From Roseateles_B flavus (lineage in GTDB: Bacteria; Pseudomonadota; Gammaproteobacteria; Burkholderiales; Burkholderiaceae_C), in NCBI RefSeq assembly GCF_039872765.1, contig NZ_JBDPZC010000003.1, positions 62,001 through 126,000 of the forward strand: 64,000 nucleotides of DNA. The letters run 5' to 3'. The notes below the pieces were generated by a model. The model was not told the origin of the DNA and ran no database searches. It saw only the letters and a list, made by a program, of their open reading frames with translations. The translations under genes and the position numbers were made by a program. Numbering within the stretch: the first letter of the stretch is position 1; each line of letters opens with the position of its first letter. Below, piece after piece: positions 51,432 to 60,943 of the stretch.

Positions 51432-52604
51432 TCATCGCCCGGCCGCGGCCAGGGCCGCGAGGCTGTCGTCAGGGCGCGGCACGGCCACCTGGCGCGCCTG
51501 CCCCTGCACCTGGCGCAGCAGCTCGGCAGCGGTCTGGGCCTTGCGCGAGCGCATGTCGACGTAGCGGTCCAGCAGGGCCAGGGCCTCGCGCAGGTCCGAC
51601 TGTGCGGTGTCGTACTGGCGGCTCAGCAGGGCCAGCCGCGCATTGAGCAGGCGCAGCTTGAGGTTCTCGCGGAGGAAGTAGCCCTGCTCGGGCGTGATCA
51701 GCGCCGCCTCGGGATGGTTGATCCGCGTGACGCGCACCAGGGACTTGGTCTCCTGCCAGACCTGGCTGCTGAGCTCCTGCCAGCGGCTCTGGGCCAGGTT
51801 CCACCAGGCCTCCCAGCCCTCCGGGGCCGGCGCCGGCTTGGACGCTGCGCCGGCGGCCTTGCGGGCCTTGGGGTCCGTGCGGGCGTCGGTCTTCGATTCC
51901 AGCCGGGCCGCGCTGCGGGCCTCGCCCTCGGCCTGGGCCACGCGTTCGGCCACCGACAGCAGCGGGAGCTCGTCGGCCAGGCGGGCGACTTCATCGAGCT
52001 TGATGCCCAGCGTGGCCACATCGACCACGCTGACCGCCTTGACGCGGTCCAGGTCGCGGATCACGGCACGGCGCACGCCCTCCAGCCGGGGCTGCTTGTA
52101 GCGCTGCAGGCGCTCGTCCGCCTGCTTGAGCGCCGACACCAGGGGCTCGGCGCTGCCGGTGATGCTGGTCTGCTGGAGGGCCACGCGCAGCGAGGCCTCG
52201 ATGTCACCCAGCACGTTCTCGTCCCGCGAGCGGGACATGGACTGGATCAGTTCCTCCAGCTGCCCGCGCTGCAGGGACACCTCGGCGAGGCGGGCGTCCA
52301 GCAGGGCCAGCTTGGCCGAGGTCTCCTGGGCCACCTCCTGGGCGCGGCTGGCCATGCCGCGGGCGTCGGAGGCCTGGGTCTGGCTCTGTTCCTGGCGGCG
52401 CACCAGCTCCTGCTCCAGCTGCCTGACGCGGCTGTGCCCCTGCCAGGCCATGGCGAGGGCGCCCAGGGACAGCACGCCCAGGGCCATCAGGATCAGGGTC
52501 AGCGAACCCGGCGTGCTGGCGCGGGCCGGCACTTTCTCGGGCAGCACGGAGGCGCTCTCGGGCTCGGAAGCCGGGGCGCTGCGGGGGATGTCTTGCTCGC
52601 TCAC
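51432..52604 (-). CDS. hemX: HemX-like protein (uroporphyrinogen-III C-methyltransferase-like annotation)
   Basis: A 390-residue protein with a short cytoplasmic N-terminus, one membrane helix (LTLILMALGVLSLGALAMAW), a long coiled-coil stretch (RVRQLEQELVRRQEQSQTQ) and an HemX domain ending with REALALLDRYVDMRSRKAQ. Despite its common database name, it lacks SAM methyltransferase motifs; it is probably a structural or regulatory partner in heme synthesis. It sits 14 bp before hemY and 20 bp after hemD. Confidence 0.86.
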   Translation of the reverse strand: MSEQDIPRSAPASEPESASVLPEKVPARASTPGSLTLILMALGVLSLGALAMAWQGHSRVRQLEQELVRRQEQSQTQASDARGMASRAQEVAQETSAKLALLDARLAEVSLQRGQLEELIQSMSRSRDENVLGDIEASLRVALQQTSITGSAEPLVSALKQADERLQRYKQPRLEGVRRAVIRDLDRVKAVSVVDVATLGIKLDEVARLADELPLLSVAERVAQAEGEARSAARLESKTDARTDPKARKAAGAASKPAPAPEGWEAWWNLAQSRWQELSSQVWQETKSLVRVTRINHPEAALITPEQGYFLRENLKLRLLNARLALLSRQYDTAQSDLREALALLDRYVDMRSRKAQTAAELLRQVQGQARQVAVPRPDDSLAALAAAGR

Positions 52605-52624
52605 AGTGCCGCGGATTGTAGGGT

Positions 52625-53434
52625 TCAGTCCCAGGGGCCTTGCAGGGCGGTAGCGACGGCGGCGGCGTCCGGTCGCGTCAAAACCACATGGCCCAGGCCC
52701 AGGCGGCGCGCTCGCTGCGCAATGCGCTCATGCGTGGCGATGGCACGGCTGCGGGACCAGTCGGCGGTGGTGCCGGCCAGCGCGGGCAGATGATCGATGG
52801 CTTCCGCGCTGCTGAAGAGCCACACATGCGCCTGCGGCTGGGCCAGCGCGCGATCCAGCACCGCCTGCTCCGCGGGCTCCAGCCGGGGCGCCTGGCGGCG
52901 GTAGACGCTGACGGCCCCCACCCGGGCACCCGCCTCGCGCAGGCGGTCCGCCAGCCACTCACGGCCGCCGTCCCCGCGCACCATCAGCACCTCGCGCCCC
53001 CGCCAGTCCAAGCCGGACAGCACGGGCCACAGGTGTTCGGAATCCAGGCTGGGCGCATCCGGCGGCGGCTGGCGTAGCAGCGCGGGCGGCACGCCCTGGC
53101 TCACCAGGGCCTGGGCACTGCCCGGCCCCACGGTGGCCGCCAGAGTGTGGGCGGGCCAGCGCATGCCGGCCGGGCGCGCGGCAAAGAAGTGCTCGACGGC
53201 ATTGGGGCTGACGAACATCAGCAGCGCCTGGCTGGCCAGACGCTCCCAGGCCTGGCGGGCGGGGGTGGGATCCAGCGGGGCGATGTCCAGCAGCGGAACG
53301 CAGTCGCAGGCCACGCCCAGCCGCGCCATGCGCTGCACCCAGTCCTGCGCCTGGGCACGGGGGCGGGTGAGGATCAGGCGCGGCAGGGCATCAGGCGATC
53401 CGCCCTCGGCACCGGGCCGGGCGGAATCAGGCAC
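52625..53434 (-). CDS. hemD: uroporphyrinogen-III synthase
   Basis: The 269-residue HemD cyclises hydroxymethylbilane to uroporphyrinogen III. The sequence is poorly conserved, as usual for the family, but LPRLILTRPRAQAQDW, FVSPNAVEHFF, VLMVRGDGGREWLADRLREAGARV and VWLFSSAEAIDHL fit well. I chose the GTG at 53434, which overlaps the hemC stop by 8 bp. The frame is open further upstream but lies inside hemC. Confidence 0.88.
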   Translation of the reverse strand: MPDSARPGAEGGSPDALPRLILTRPRAQAQDWVQRMARLGVACDCVPLLDIAPLDPTPARQAWERLASQALLMFVSPNAVEHFFAARPAGMRWPAHTLAATVGPGSAQALVSQGVPPALLRQPPPDAPSLDSEHLWPVLSGLDWRGREVLMVRGDGGREWLADRLREAGARVGAVSVYRRQAPRLEPAEQAVLDRALAQPQAHVWLFSSAEAIDHLPALAGTTADWSRSRAIATHERIAQRARRLGLGHVVLTRPDAAAVATALQGPWD

Positions 53435-54356
53435 AGCGCAGGTAGTCCTCGGCACCTTGGGTGCGCAGGGCCTCCGCAGCCTGCAGGCCCAGGGCGCGGG
53501 CCGCGGCCTCATCGGTCGGCTGGCCCTGCACCCGCGCCTTCAGCAGCGGACGCTCGGGATGCTCCGGATGGCCCAAGGCCACCTCCAGCTGCAGCTGCCC
53601 GTCCACCCAGCGTGCATGGGCAGCCAGCGGCATGGAGCAGCTGCCGCCGAGGCTGCGCGAGACCGCGCGTTCGGCCTGCGTGGCCAGCCAGGTGGGCTGG
53701 TCCGTCAGGGTGCCCAGCGCCTGGGTCAGCGCGGCGGCATCGGCCCGCACTTCCAGGCCCAGGGCGCCCTGCCCGGCGCAGGGGATCATCTGATCGAGGG
53801 CGAAGCAGCTGCGGATGCGCTGCCCCAAGCCCAGCCGTTTGAGGCCGGCTGCCGCGAGCACGATGGCGTCGTAGCCGCCTTCGTCCAGCTTGCGCAGGCG
53901 GGTGTCGAGGTTGCCGCGCAGGGGCTCGATGCGCAGGTCGGGCCGCAGGTTCTTCAGCTGCACCACGCGGCGCAGGCTGGAGGTGCCCACCAGCGCACCC
54001 TGGGGCAGCTCGTCCAGGCTGGCGAACTGGTTGGAGACGAAGGCATCACGCGGGTCCTCGCGCTCCAGGATGGCCACCAGGGCGAAGCCCTCGGGCAGGT
54101 CCATGGGCACGTCCTTGAGCGAATGCACGGCCAGCTGGGCGCGGTCTTCCTCCAGGGCCGTCTCCAGCTCCTTCACGAAGAGGCCCTTCCCTCCCACCTT
54201 GGAGAGGCTGCGGTCCAGGATCTGGTCGCCCCGGGTGGTCATGCCCAGGAGTTCCACGGTGGCACCCAGGCGCTGTTCCAGCAGGGCCTTCACGTGTTCG
54301 GCCTGCCAGAGGGCGAGCCTGCTTTCGCGCGTGGCGATCACTATCTTTTCCATCAT
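53427..54356 (-). CDS. hemC: porphobilinogen deaminase (hydroxymethylbilane synthase)
   Basis: The 309-residue HemC condenses four porphobilinogens. Signatures are IVIATRESRLALWQAEHV, DVPMDLPEGFALVAILERED, VGTSSLRRVVQLKNLRPDL and the dipyrromethane cofactor cysteine in SLGGSCSMPLAAHARW. It heads the hemC-hemD-hemX-hemY operon and is divergent from ppc across 194 bp. Confidence 0.95.
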   Translation of the reverse strand: MMEKIVIATRESRLALWQAEHVKALLEQRLGATVELLGMTTRGDQILDRSLSKVGGKGLFVKELETALEEDRAQLAVHSLKDVPMDLPEGFALVAILEREDPRDAFVSNQFASLDELPQGALVGTSSLRRVVQLKNLRPDLRIEPLRGNLDTRLRKLDEGGYDAIVLAAAGLKRLGLGQRIRSCFALDQMIPCAGQGALGLEVRADAAALTQALGTLTDQPTWLATQAERAVSRSLGGSCSMPLAAHARWVDGQLQLEVALGHPEHPERPLLKARVQGQPTDEAAARALGLQAAEALRTQGAEDYLRCA

Positions 54357-54550
54357 GGTGGGATGCTAGCGCAGCGTCGTGGCCGCCCAGCCACGCTCCT
54401 GTCAAAGAAACTGATAAAGTCAAATGAAGGTAACTTGGTTACATTGCTGAATCCAGGCTGAAAGGCCTGGACAGCGCAACCGCGCTACCCTTCCACGAAC
54501 CCCAGCACCCGCGCCCCGGAGCCCCCTCCGGACGCCAACCCCGAGCCGCC

Positions 54551-57439
54551 ATGCCTGCCCGTCCTGACGCTTCCGCCCCCGATCGAGCCCCCCGCGCCCC
54601 TGCCGCCCGCAAGACCGGCAGCAAGGCGGGCACCCGCACAGCCGGCAAGACCGCCCCGGCACGCAAGGCCGAGGAGGACAAGAACCAGCCGCTGATGGAG
54701 GACATCCGCCTGCTGGGCCGCATCCTGGGCGAAGTGATCCGCGAGCAGGAGGGCCGCGAGGCCTACGAGCTGGTCGAGCGCGTGCGCAAACTCTCGGTGG
54801 CCTTCCGCCACAAGCAGGACGCGCAGGCCGGCAAGACTTTCGACAAGCTGCTCAAGAGCCTGTCCGGCGAGCAGACCGTCAGCGTGATCCGCGCCTTCAG
54901 CTATTTCTCGCACCTGGCCAATATCGCCGAGGACCGCCACCATGTGCGCCGCCGCGAGATCCATGAGCGCGCCGGCAGCCTGCAGGCCGGCTCGCTGGCC
55001 TACTGCATGGAGCGCCTGCATGAGGCCGGCGTGCGTCCAGCCGAGGTGGCCCGCACCCTGCAGCACGGCTTCATCTCGCCGGTGCTGACCGCCCACCCGA
55101 CCGAGGTGCAGCGCAAGAGCATCCTCGACGCCGAGCGCGCCATCGCCGAGCTGGTCGAGCAGCGCGACCGCCTGCAGACCGAGCGCGAGAAGCGTGACAA
55201 CGAGAACCTGATCCGCGCCCGCATCACCCAGCTGTGGCAGACGCGCATGCTGCGCTACTCCAAGCTGACGGTGGCCGACGAGATCGAGAACGCCCTCTCC
55301 TACTACCACGCCACCTTCCTGCGCCAGATCCCCAAGCTCTACGGCGAGCTCGAGGAGGCCCTGCCCGGCCATGAGCTCAACAGCTTCCTGCGCATGGGCC
55401 ACTGGATCGGCGGGGACCGCGATGGCAACCCCAACGTCACCGCCACCACGCTGCGCCATGCGCTGCGGCGCCAGAGCGAGGTGGCCCTGCGCCACTACCT
55501 GACCGAGCTGCACGAGCTGGGCGCCGAGCTGTCCATCTCGGCCCGCCTGGCCCAGGTCAGCCCGGCGATGCAGGAGCTCGCCGAGCGCAGCCCCGACCGC
55601 AACGAGCACCGCATGGACGAGCCCTACCGGCGCGCCCTCACCGGCATGTACGCGCGCATGGCCGCCACCTTGCACGCGCTGACCGGCACCGAGGCCCTGC
55701 GGCACGCCGTCGCGCCGCAAGACCCCTACGTCTCGCCCGAAGAGCTGCTGGCCGACCTGCGCGTGATCGCGGACTCGCTCAAGACCCACCATGCCGAGGC
55801 CCTGATCGCCCCGCGCCTCAAGCCCCTGATCCGCGCCGTGCAGGTCTTCGGCTTCCACCTGGCCACGCTGGACCTGCGCCAGAGTTCGGACCAGCACGAG
55901 CTGGTGATCGCCGAGCTGCTGGCCACCGCCCGCGTCTGCCCCGACTACGCCGCGCTGGACGAGGCCGCACGCCGCCAGCTGCTGCTGGGCCTGCTCAACG
56001 ATGCCCGCCCGCTGCGCGTGGTCGGCGCCGAGTACAGCGAGCGCTGCCAGGGCGAGCTGGCCATCTTCGAGGCGGCGCGCGAGTCCCTGCAGCGCTTCGG
56101 CCGCGAGTCCATCCGTCACTACATCATCAGCCACACCGAGACTGTCAGCGATCTGCTGGAAGTCCAGCTCCTGTTCAAGGAAGTGGGCCTGCTGCGCGGC
56201 CTGCTGGACGGCGAGGCCGTCAGCGACCTCATCGTCGTGCCCCTGTTCGAGACCATCGGCGACCTGCGCGAGGCGCCGGTGATCATGGGCGAGTTCTACG
56301 CCCTGCCCGGCGTGGCTGCCCTGGTGAAGCGCTCCGGTGCCGAGCAGGACGTGATGCTGGGCTACTCCGACTCCAACAAGGACGGCGGCGTCTTCACCAG
56401 CAACTGGGAGCTCTACCGCGCCGAGATCGCGCTGGTGGGCCTCTTCGACCAGCTCAAGGCCCGCCACGGCATCACCCTGCGCCTCTTCCATGGCCGCGGC
56501 GGCACGGTGGGCCGGGGCGGCGGCCCCAGCTATCAGGCCATCCTGGCCCAACCCCCGGGCACGGTGAACGGGCAGATCCGCCTGACCGAGCAGGGCGAGG
56601 TGATCGCCTCCAAGTACGCCAACCCCGACATCGGCCGGCGCAACCTCGAGACGCTCGTGGCCGCCACGCTGGAGGCCACGCTGCTGCATCCGACCAAGAG
56701 CGCGCCCAAGTCCTTCCTGGACGCCGCCCAGCAGCTCTCGGACGCCAGCTTCGCGGCCTACCGTGGCCTGGTCTACGAGACCAAAGGCTTTGCGGACTAC
56801 TTCTTCTCGTCCACGCCCATCCGCGAGATCGCCGAGCTGAACATCGGCTCCCGCCCGGCCTCGCGCAAGGCCACCCGCGCCATCGAGGACCTGCGCGCCA
56901 TCCCCTGGGGCTTCAGCTGGGGCCAGTCCCGCGTGGCCTTGCCCGGCTGGTGCGGCTTCGGTGCAGGCGTGGCGGCCTTCCTGGACGCCGACCCGGCCCT
57001 GCGCGAGCAACACCTGACCCTGCTGCGCCGCATGTACAAGCAGTGGCCCTTCTTCCGCACCCTGCTGTCCAACCTGGACATGGTGCTGGCCAAGACCGAC
57101 CTGGGCCTGGCCCAGCGCTATGTGGACCTGGTCGAGGACAGAAAGCTGGGCAAGCGCATCTTCGCGGCCATCGAGGCCGAGTTCCGTCGCACCCAGCAGG
57201 CCGTTGCCCTGATCAGCGGCGAGAAGCACAACCTGGCCAGCAACCCGGCCCTGGCGCGCTCGATCGCGCACCGCTTCCCCTACATCGACCCGCTGCACCA
57301 CCTGCAGGTCGAGCTGATGCGCCGCTATCGCGCCATTCCCGTGGAGAAGCGCGCCGAGGACCCGAGCATGGAGCGCGTGCAGCGCGGCATCCACCTGTCC
57401 ATCAACGGCATCGCCGCCGGCCTGCGCAACACCGGCTGA
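54551..57439 (+). CDS. ppc: phosphoenolpyruvate carboxylase
   Basis: A 962-residue PEPC that forms oxaloacetate from PEP and bicarbonate. An Ala/Lys-rich extension of about 40 residues precedes the core. Motifs are PVLTAHPTEVQRKS (catalytic His), MGHWIGGDRDGNPNV, LGYSDSNKDGG, LFHGRGGTVGRGGGP and the C-terminal SINGIAAGLRNTG. The leader contains a small dyad (GTAAC-TTG-GTTAC, 54430-54442) and a hairpin (CCAGGC/GCCTGG, 54453-54470). It is divergent from hemC. Confidence 0.96.
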   Translation: MPARPDASAPDRAPRAPAARKTGSKAGTRTAGKTAPARKAEEDKNQPLMEDIRLLGRILGEVIREQEGREAYELVERVRKLSVAFRHKQDAQAGKTFDKLLKSLSGEQTVSVIRAFSYFSHLANIAEDRHHVRRREIHERAGSLQAGSLAYCMERLHEAGVRPAEVARTLQHGFISPVLTAHPTEVQRKSILDAERAIAELVEQRDRLQTEREKRDNENLIRARITQLWQTRMLRYSKLTVADEIENALSYYHATFLRQIPKLYGELEEALPGHELNSFLRMGHWIGGDRDGNPNVTATTLRHALRRQSEVALRHYLTELHELGAELSISARLAQVSPAMQELAERSPDRNEHRMDEPYRRALTGMYARMAATLHALTGTEALRHAVAPQDPYVSPEELLADLRVIADSLKTHHAEALIAPRLKPLIRAVQVFGFHLATLDLRQSSDQHELVIAELLATARVCPDYAALDEAARRQLLLGLLNDARPLRVVGAEYSERCQGELAIFEAARESLQRFGRESIRHYIISHTETVSDLLEVQLLFKEVGLLRGLLDGEAVSDLIVVPLFETIGDLREAPVIMGEFYALPGVAALVKRSGAEQDVMLGYSDSNKDGGVFTSNWELYRAEIALVGLFDQLKARHGITLRLFHGRGGTVGRGGGPSYQAILAQPPGTVNGQIRLTEQGEVIASKYANPDIGRRNLETLVAATLEATLLHPTKSAPKSFLDAAQQLSDASFAAYRGLVYETKGFADYFFSSTPIREIAELNIGSRPASRKATRAIEDLRAIPWGFSWGQSRVALPGWCGFGAGVAAFLDADPALREQHLTLLRRMYKQWPFFRTLLSNLDMVLAKTDLGLAQRYVDLVEDRKLGKRIFAAIEAEFRRTQQAVALISGEKHNLASNPALARSIAHRFPYIDPLHHLQVELMRRYRAIPVEKRAEDPSMERVQRGIHLSINGIAAGLRNTG

Positions 57440-57469
57440 AGGCCGGGCCGCCAGGAGCGGCGGCGCGGC

Positions 57470-58327
57470 TCAGCGCCCGCCGCCCGCCGGGCTGCCCGCC
57501 AGCGCCTCGCGCACCGCGGCCACCTGGCGGCGCGAGACCGACAGCCATTCATCCACCGGCGCCACGCGCACGGCCCAGCCCTCGCCCGATTCGCCGCCCG
57601 ATTCGCCGTCCGCTTCGCCGGCAGGCGGCTGGGCGAGGTGCCGGCCCAGCTCGCGCAGGGCCTTGCGCGCCACCAGGGCATTGCGGTGGATGCGCAGGAA
57701 ACGCTCGCCCAGGCGCTGCTCCAGCTCGGTCAGCGAGCCTTCCATGATGTAGCTCTGCGTCGCGGTGCGCACGGTCAGGTACTTGAGTTCGGCCTTGAAG
57801 AACAGCACCTCAACCAAGGGCACGCGGATCAGGCGCCCACGCTCGGTGATGGTCAGGAACTCGCCCTCGGGCAGGGCCTCGGTCTCGGCCTGCGTGCTCT
57901 GCCAGGTCGCGGCCGCCAGGCGCTCATGGAGCCGGGCACGGGCCCGCTCCACCGCCGAGGCCAGGCGCTCGCGGCGCACCGGCTTGGTCAGGTAGTCCAG
58001 GGCCTCGATCTCGAAGGCGCGAAGCGCATGGCCGGCATGGGCCGTCACGAAGATCACGATGGGGCGCTGGGGCAAGGCCTCCAGGGACTGCGCCAGCTGC
58101 AGGCCGTCCGGCCCGGGCATCTGGATGTCCAGGAAGACGAGGTCGCAGGCATGCTCCTTCAGCCAGACCAGGGCCTGGGCCGAGGACCCTGCCTCGCCCA
58201 GCACGCGCACGGGCAGTCCGGCCAGGCCCTCGAGCAGGCCGCGCAGGCGCAGGCGGGCCAGGGGCTCGTCGTCGACGATCAGCGTGCGCAACGGGGTCTC
58301 ACCGGTCTGGGTCATCGCGGCGCTCAT
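57470..58327 (-). CDS. LytTR family response regulator (AlgR/LytR-like)
   Basis: A 285-residue regulator. The receiver domain has RTLIVDDEPLARLRLRGLL, the phospho-acceptor in LVFLDIQMPGPDG and the lysine in LTKPVRRERL. The DNA-binding LytTR domain (about residues 160-280) has YIMEGSLTELEQRLGERFLR and IHRNALVARKAL. An insertion rich in Gly/Glu/Ser (GEADGESGGESGEG) interrupts the LytTR domain. It overlaps the sensor gene by one base (TGATG). The target genes are unknown. Confidence 0.92.
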   Translation of the reverse strand: MSAAMTQTGETPLRTLIVDDEPLARLRLRGLLEGLAGLPVRVLGEAGSSAQALVWLKEHACDLVFLDIQMPGPDGLQLAQSLEALPQRPIVIFVTAHAGHALRAFEIEALDYLTKPVRRERLASAVERARARLHERLAAATWQSTQAETEALPEGEFLTITERGRLIRVPLVEVLFFKAELKYLTVRTATQSYIMEGSLTELEQRLGERFLRIHRNALVARKALRELGRHLAQPPAGEADGESGGESGEGWAVRVAPVDEWLSVSRRQVAAVREALAGSPAGGGR

Positions 58328-59409
58328 CAGGATTGAAGGGGCAGCAGGATCTTCACCACATAGCGCCCGGGTGCAGCGTGGAGCTCGAACTGGGCGGCCA
58401 CATCATGCATCAGCAGCAGGCGCTCGCGGACGTTGTCCAGGGCCAGGCCGTGCCCCGGCCGCGAAGGACCCTGGCCCACCGTGTTGCTGACGCGGACCTC
58501 CACCTGCCCGCCGCGGCGCCGGGTCAGCACTTCGATCTCGCCGCCTTCGTCGTTGGGCTCGACGCCATGGCGCACGGCGTTCTCCACCAGGGGCTGCAGC
58601 ATCAGCGGCGGCACCCGCACCGCACCGGCCGTGGGGTCCAGGCGCCACTGCACGCGAAGGCGGTCGCCGAAGCGGATCTGCTCGATCTCCAGGTAGCGGC
58701 GCGCCAGCTCGATCTCCTCGTCCAGGCTGACCGCCGCGCCGTTCTCGCTGAGCGCCACACGGAAAAGCTCGCTGAGGTCTTCCAGCACCTTCTCGGCCCG
58801 CTGCGGGTCCAGCTGCACCAGCACGATGGCGGAGTTGAGCGTGTTGAAGAGGAAGTGCGGGCGGATGCGCGACTGCAGCTCCACCAGCTGCGCCATCGCC
58901 GCCGCCGGGCGCTGCCAGCGCTGGCGGCTGCGCAGCCACAGCCACAGCGAGGACGCCACCGCCGCTCCGCTGAGCGCCACCGCCACGAAGCGGAACAGGG
59001 AGCCCACCTCGCCGGCGGCCGCGTTGAGCAGGCGCCAGGCGAGGCTGGCGCACAGGGCGCCCAGGGCGGCCAGGACCAGCCATTGCCCGGCGCTGCCCAG
59101 GCGCGCCAGCAGATGCTTGCCCGCGCACACCAGGACCAGCCAGGCCAGCACCGCCGTCATGGAGACGAAGCTCGCGCTGGCCAGTTGCCACAGCCATTGC
59201 TGCAGGTCCGAGGCCTGCAGCGCGATGCCCAGGGACAGCAGGATCTGCACCCCCAGCACCGCGCGCAGGGCCAGCCCCATGTGGCAGACGTCGAAGAGCT
59301 GGGCCCGCAGCGCGGCGTCACCCGCCTGTGCCGGGCCGGCCGCCGCGGAGATCACGGGCGGCAGCAAGGTGGTGCTGGCATCAGTCTGGGACGAAGGCGG
59401 CTGCTTCAT
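58327..59409 (-). CDS. LytS/AlgZ-type membrane histidine kinase
   Basis: A 360-residue kinase with four predicted membrane segments in the first ~170 residues, then a His_kinase domain of the LytS/YehU class (phospho-His in LQSRIRPHFLFNTLNSAIVL) and an ATPase domain (LMLQPLVENAVRHGVEP, GHGLALDNVRERLLLM). Beta- and gamma-proteobacterial orthologues such as AlgZ pair with AlgR-type regulators, as here. Its position next to argH recalls the AlgZR location in pseudomonads. Confidence 0.92.
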   Translation of the reverse strand: MKQPPSSQTDASTTLLPPVISAAAGPAQAGDAALRAQLFDVCHMGLALRAVLGVQILLSLGIALQASDLQQWLWQLASASFVSMTAVLAWLVLVCAGKHLLARLGSAGQWLVLAALGALCASLAWRLLNAAAGEVGSLFRFVAVALSGAAVASSLWLWLRSRQRWQRPAAAMAQLVELQSRIRPHFLFNTLNSAIVLVQLDPQRAEKVLEDLSELFRVALSENGAAVSLDEEIELARRYLEIEQIRFGDRLRVQWRLDPTAGAVRVPPLMLQPLVENAVRHGVEPNDEGGEIEVLTRRRGGQVEVRVSNTVGQGPSRPGHGLALDNVRERLLLMHDVAAQFELHAAPGRYVVKILLPLQS

Positions 59410-59536
59410 GAGCTTCGAAGGCTGGACGGCGCGCGCTCAGGTCCAGGCAAGGTGGCAGTCTTTAGAATCGGTGGCCATTCTCCCCCAGCCCTGGGCCCGC
59501 GCCACCCGGCAGCGGCCCGCCGCCTTGCAACAAACC

Positions 59537-60934
59537 ATGTCCGACAACCAACTCGCCAACAAGTCCCAAGCCTGGTCCGCGCTGTTTTCCGAACCGATGA
59601 GCGAGCTGGTCAAGCGCTACACCGCCAGCGTCTTCTTCGACAAGCGGCTCTGGAAGGCGGACATCGACGGCAGCCTCGCTCACGCCGAGATGCTGGCCGC
59701 GCAGGGCATCCTGAGCACCGAGGACCACGCCGCCATCCAGCGCGGCATGGCCCAGATCCGCGAGGAGATCGAGGCGGGTCGCTTCGAATGGAAGCTGGAC
59801 CTGGAGGACGTGCACCTCAACATCGAGGCCCGCCTGACCGAGCTCGTGGGCCTGGCGGGCAAGCGCCTGCACACCGGCCGCAGCCGCAATGACCAGGTCG
59901 CCACCGACGTGCGGCTGTGGCTGCGCGGCGAGATCGACGAGATCGCCCAGCTGCTGACCGCGCTGCAGCTCGCCCTGGTCGACGTGGCCGAGAAGAATGC
60001 CGAGACCATCCTCCCCGGCTTCACGCACCTGCAGGTGGCCCAGCCCGTGGCCTTCGGTCACCACCTGCTGGCCTATGTGGAGATGTTCGCCCGCGACGCC
60101 GAGCGCATGGCCGACGTGCGCCGCCGCGTGAACCGCCTGCCCCTGGGCGCGGCAGCCCTGGCCGGCACCAGCTACCCGCTGGACCGCGAACGCGTGGCCC
60201 GCACGCTGGGCATGGAGGCCGTGTGCCAGAACAGCCTGGATGCCGTGTCCGACCGCGACTTCGCCATCGAGTTCAGCGCCGCGGCCGCGCTGGTGATGGT
60301 GCACGTCTCGCGCCTGTCCGAGGAGCTGATCCTCTGGATGAGCCAGAGCTTTGGCTTCATCGACCTGGCCGACCGCTTCTGCACCGGCTCGTCCATCATG
60401 CCGCAGAAGAAGAACCCCGACGTGCCCGAGCTGGCCCGCGGCAAGAGCGGCCGCGTGGTGGGCCACCTGATGGGCCTGATCACGCTGATGAAGGGCCAGC
60501 CCCTGGCCTACAACAAGGACAACCAGGAAGACAAGGAGCCGCTGTTCGACACCGTCGACACGCTCAAGGACACCCTGCGCATCTTTGCCGAGCTGGCCGC
60601 CGGCATCACCGTCAAGCCAGAGGCCATGGAGCGTGCCGCCATGCGCGGCTATGCCACCGCCACCGATCTCGCCGACTACCTGGTCAAGAAGGGCCTGCCC
60701 TTCCGCGACGCCCACGAGGTCGTGGCCCATGCGGTCAAGACCGCCATCGCCGAAGGCCGCGACCTCTCGGCCCTGAGCCTGGACGCGCTGAAGGCCTTCG
60801 ATGCGCGCATCGAGGCCGACGTGTTCGACGTGCTCTCGCTGCGCGGCTCGCTCAATGCCCGCAACATCCTGGGCGGCACGGCACCGGACCAGGTACGTGC
60901 CCAGGTGGCTCGCCACCGGGCACGCCTGGCCTGA
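59537..60934 (+). CDS. argH: argininosuccinate lyase
   Basis: The 465-residue enzyme splits argininosuccinate to arginine and fumarate. The fumarase-superfamily signature is TGSSIMPQKKNPDVPEL, with HTGRSRNDQVATD and FTHLQVAQPVAFGHH. The frame is open far upstream, but the ATG at 59537 (MSDNQLANKSQAW) gives the family length. It is divergent from the histidine kinase. Confidence 0.96.
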   Translation: MSDNQLANKSQAWSALFSEPMSELVKRYTASVFFDKRLWKADIDGSLAHAEMLAAQGILSTEDHAAIQRGMAQIREEIEAGRFEWKLDLEDVHLNIEARLTELVGLAGKRLHTGRSRNDQVATDVRLWLRGEIDEIAQLLTALQLALVDVAEKNAETILPGFTHLQVAQPVAFGHHLLAYVEMFARDAERMADVRRRVNRLPLGAAALAGTSYPLDRERVARTLGMEAVCQNSLDAVSDRDFAIEFSAAAALVMVHVSRLSEELILWMSQSFGFIDLADRFCTGSSIMPQKKNPDVPELARGKSGRVVGHLMGLITLMKGQPLAYNKDNQEDKEPLFDTVDTLKDTLRIFAELAAGITVKPEAMERAAMRGYATATDLADYLVKKGLPFRDAHEVVAHAVKTAIAEGRDLSALSLDALKAFDARIEADVFDVLSLRGSLNARNILGGTAPDQVRAQVARHRARLA

Positions 60935-60943
60935 AGCCGGCTT

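Noticed and set aside
51432..52604. hemX product as a real uroporphyrinogen-III methyltransferase
   Set aside because: The common label is inherited from fusion proteins; this sequence has a membrane anchor and coiled coil but none of the SAM-binding motifs of CobA/CysG.
54485..57394. Very long minus-strand open frame (969 codons) opposite ppc
   Set aside because: It is the antisense of a complete, motif-rich PEP carboxylase; such shadows are expected in high-GC DNA, and its sequence is repetitive and matches no family.
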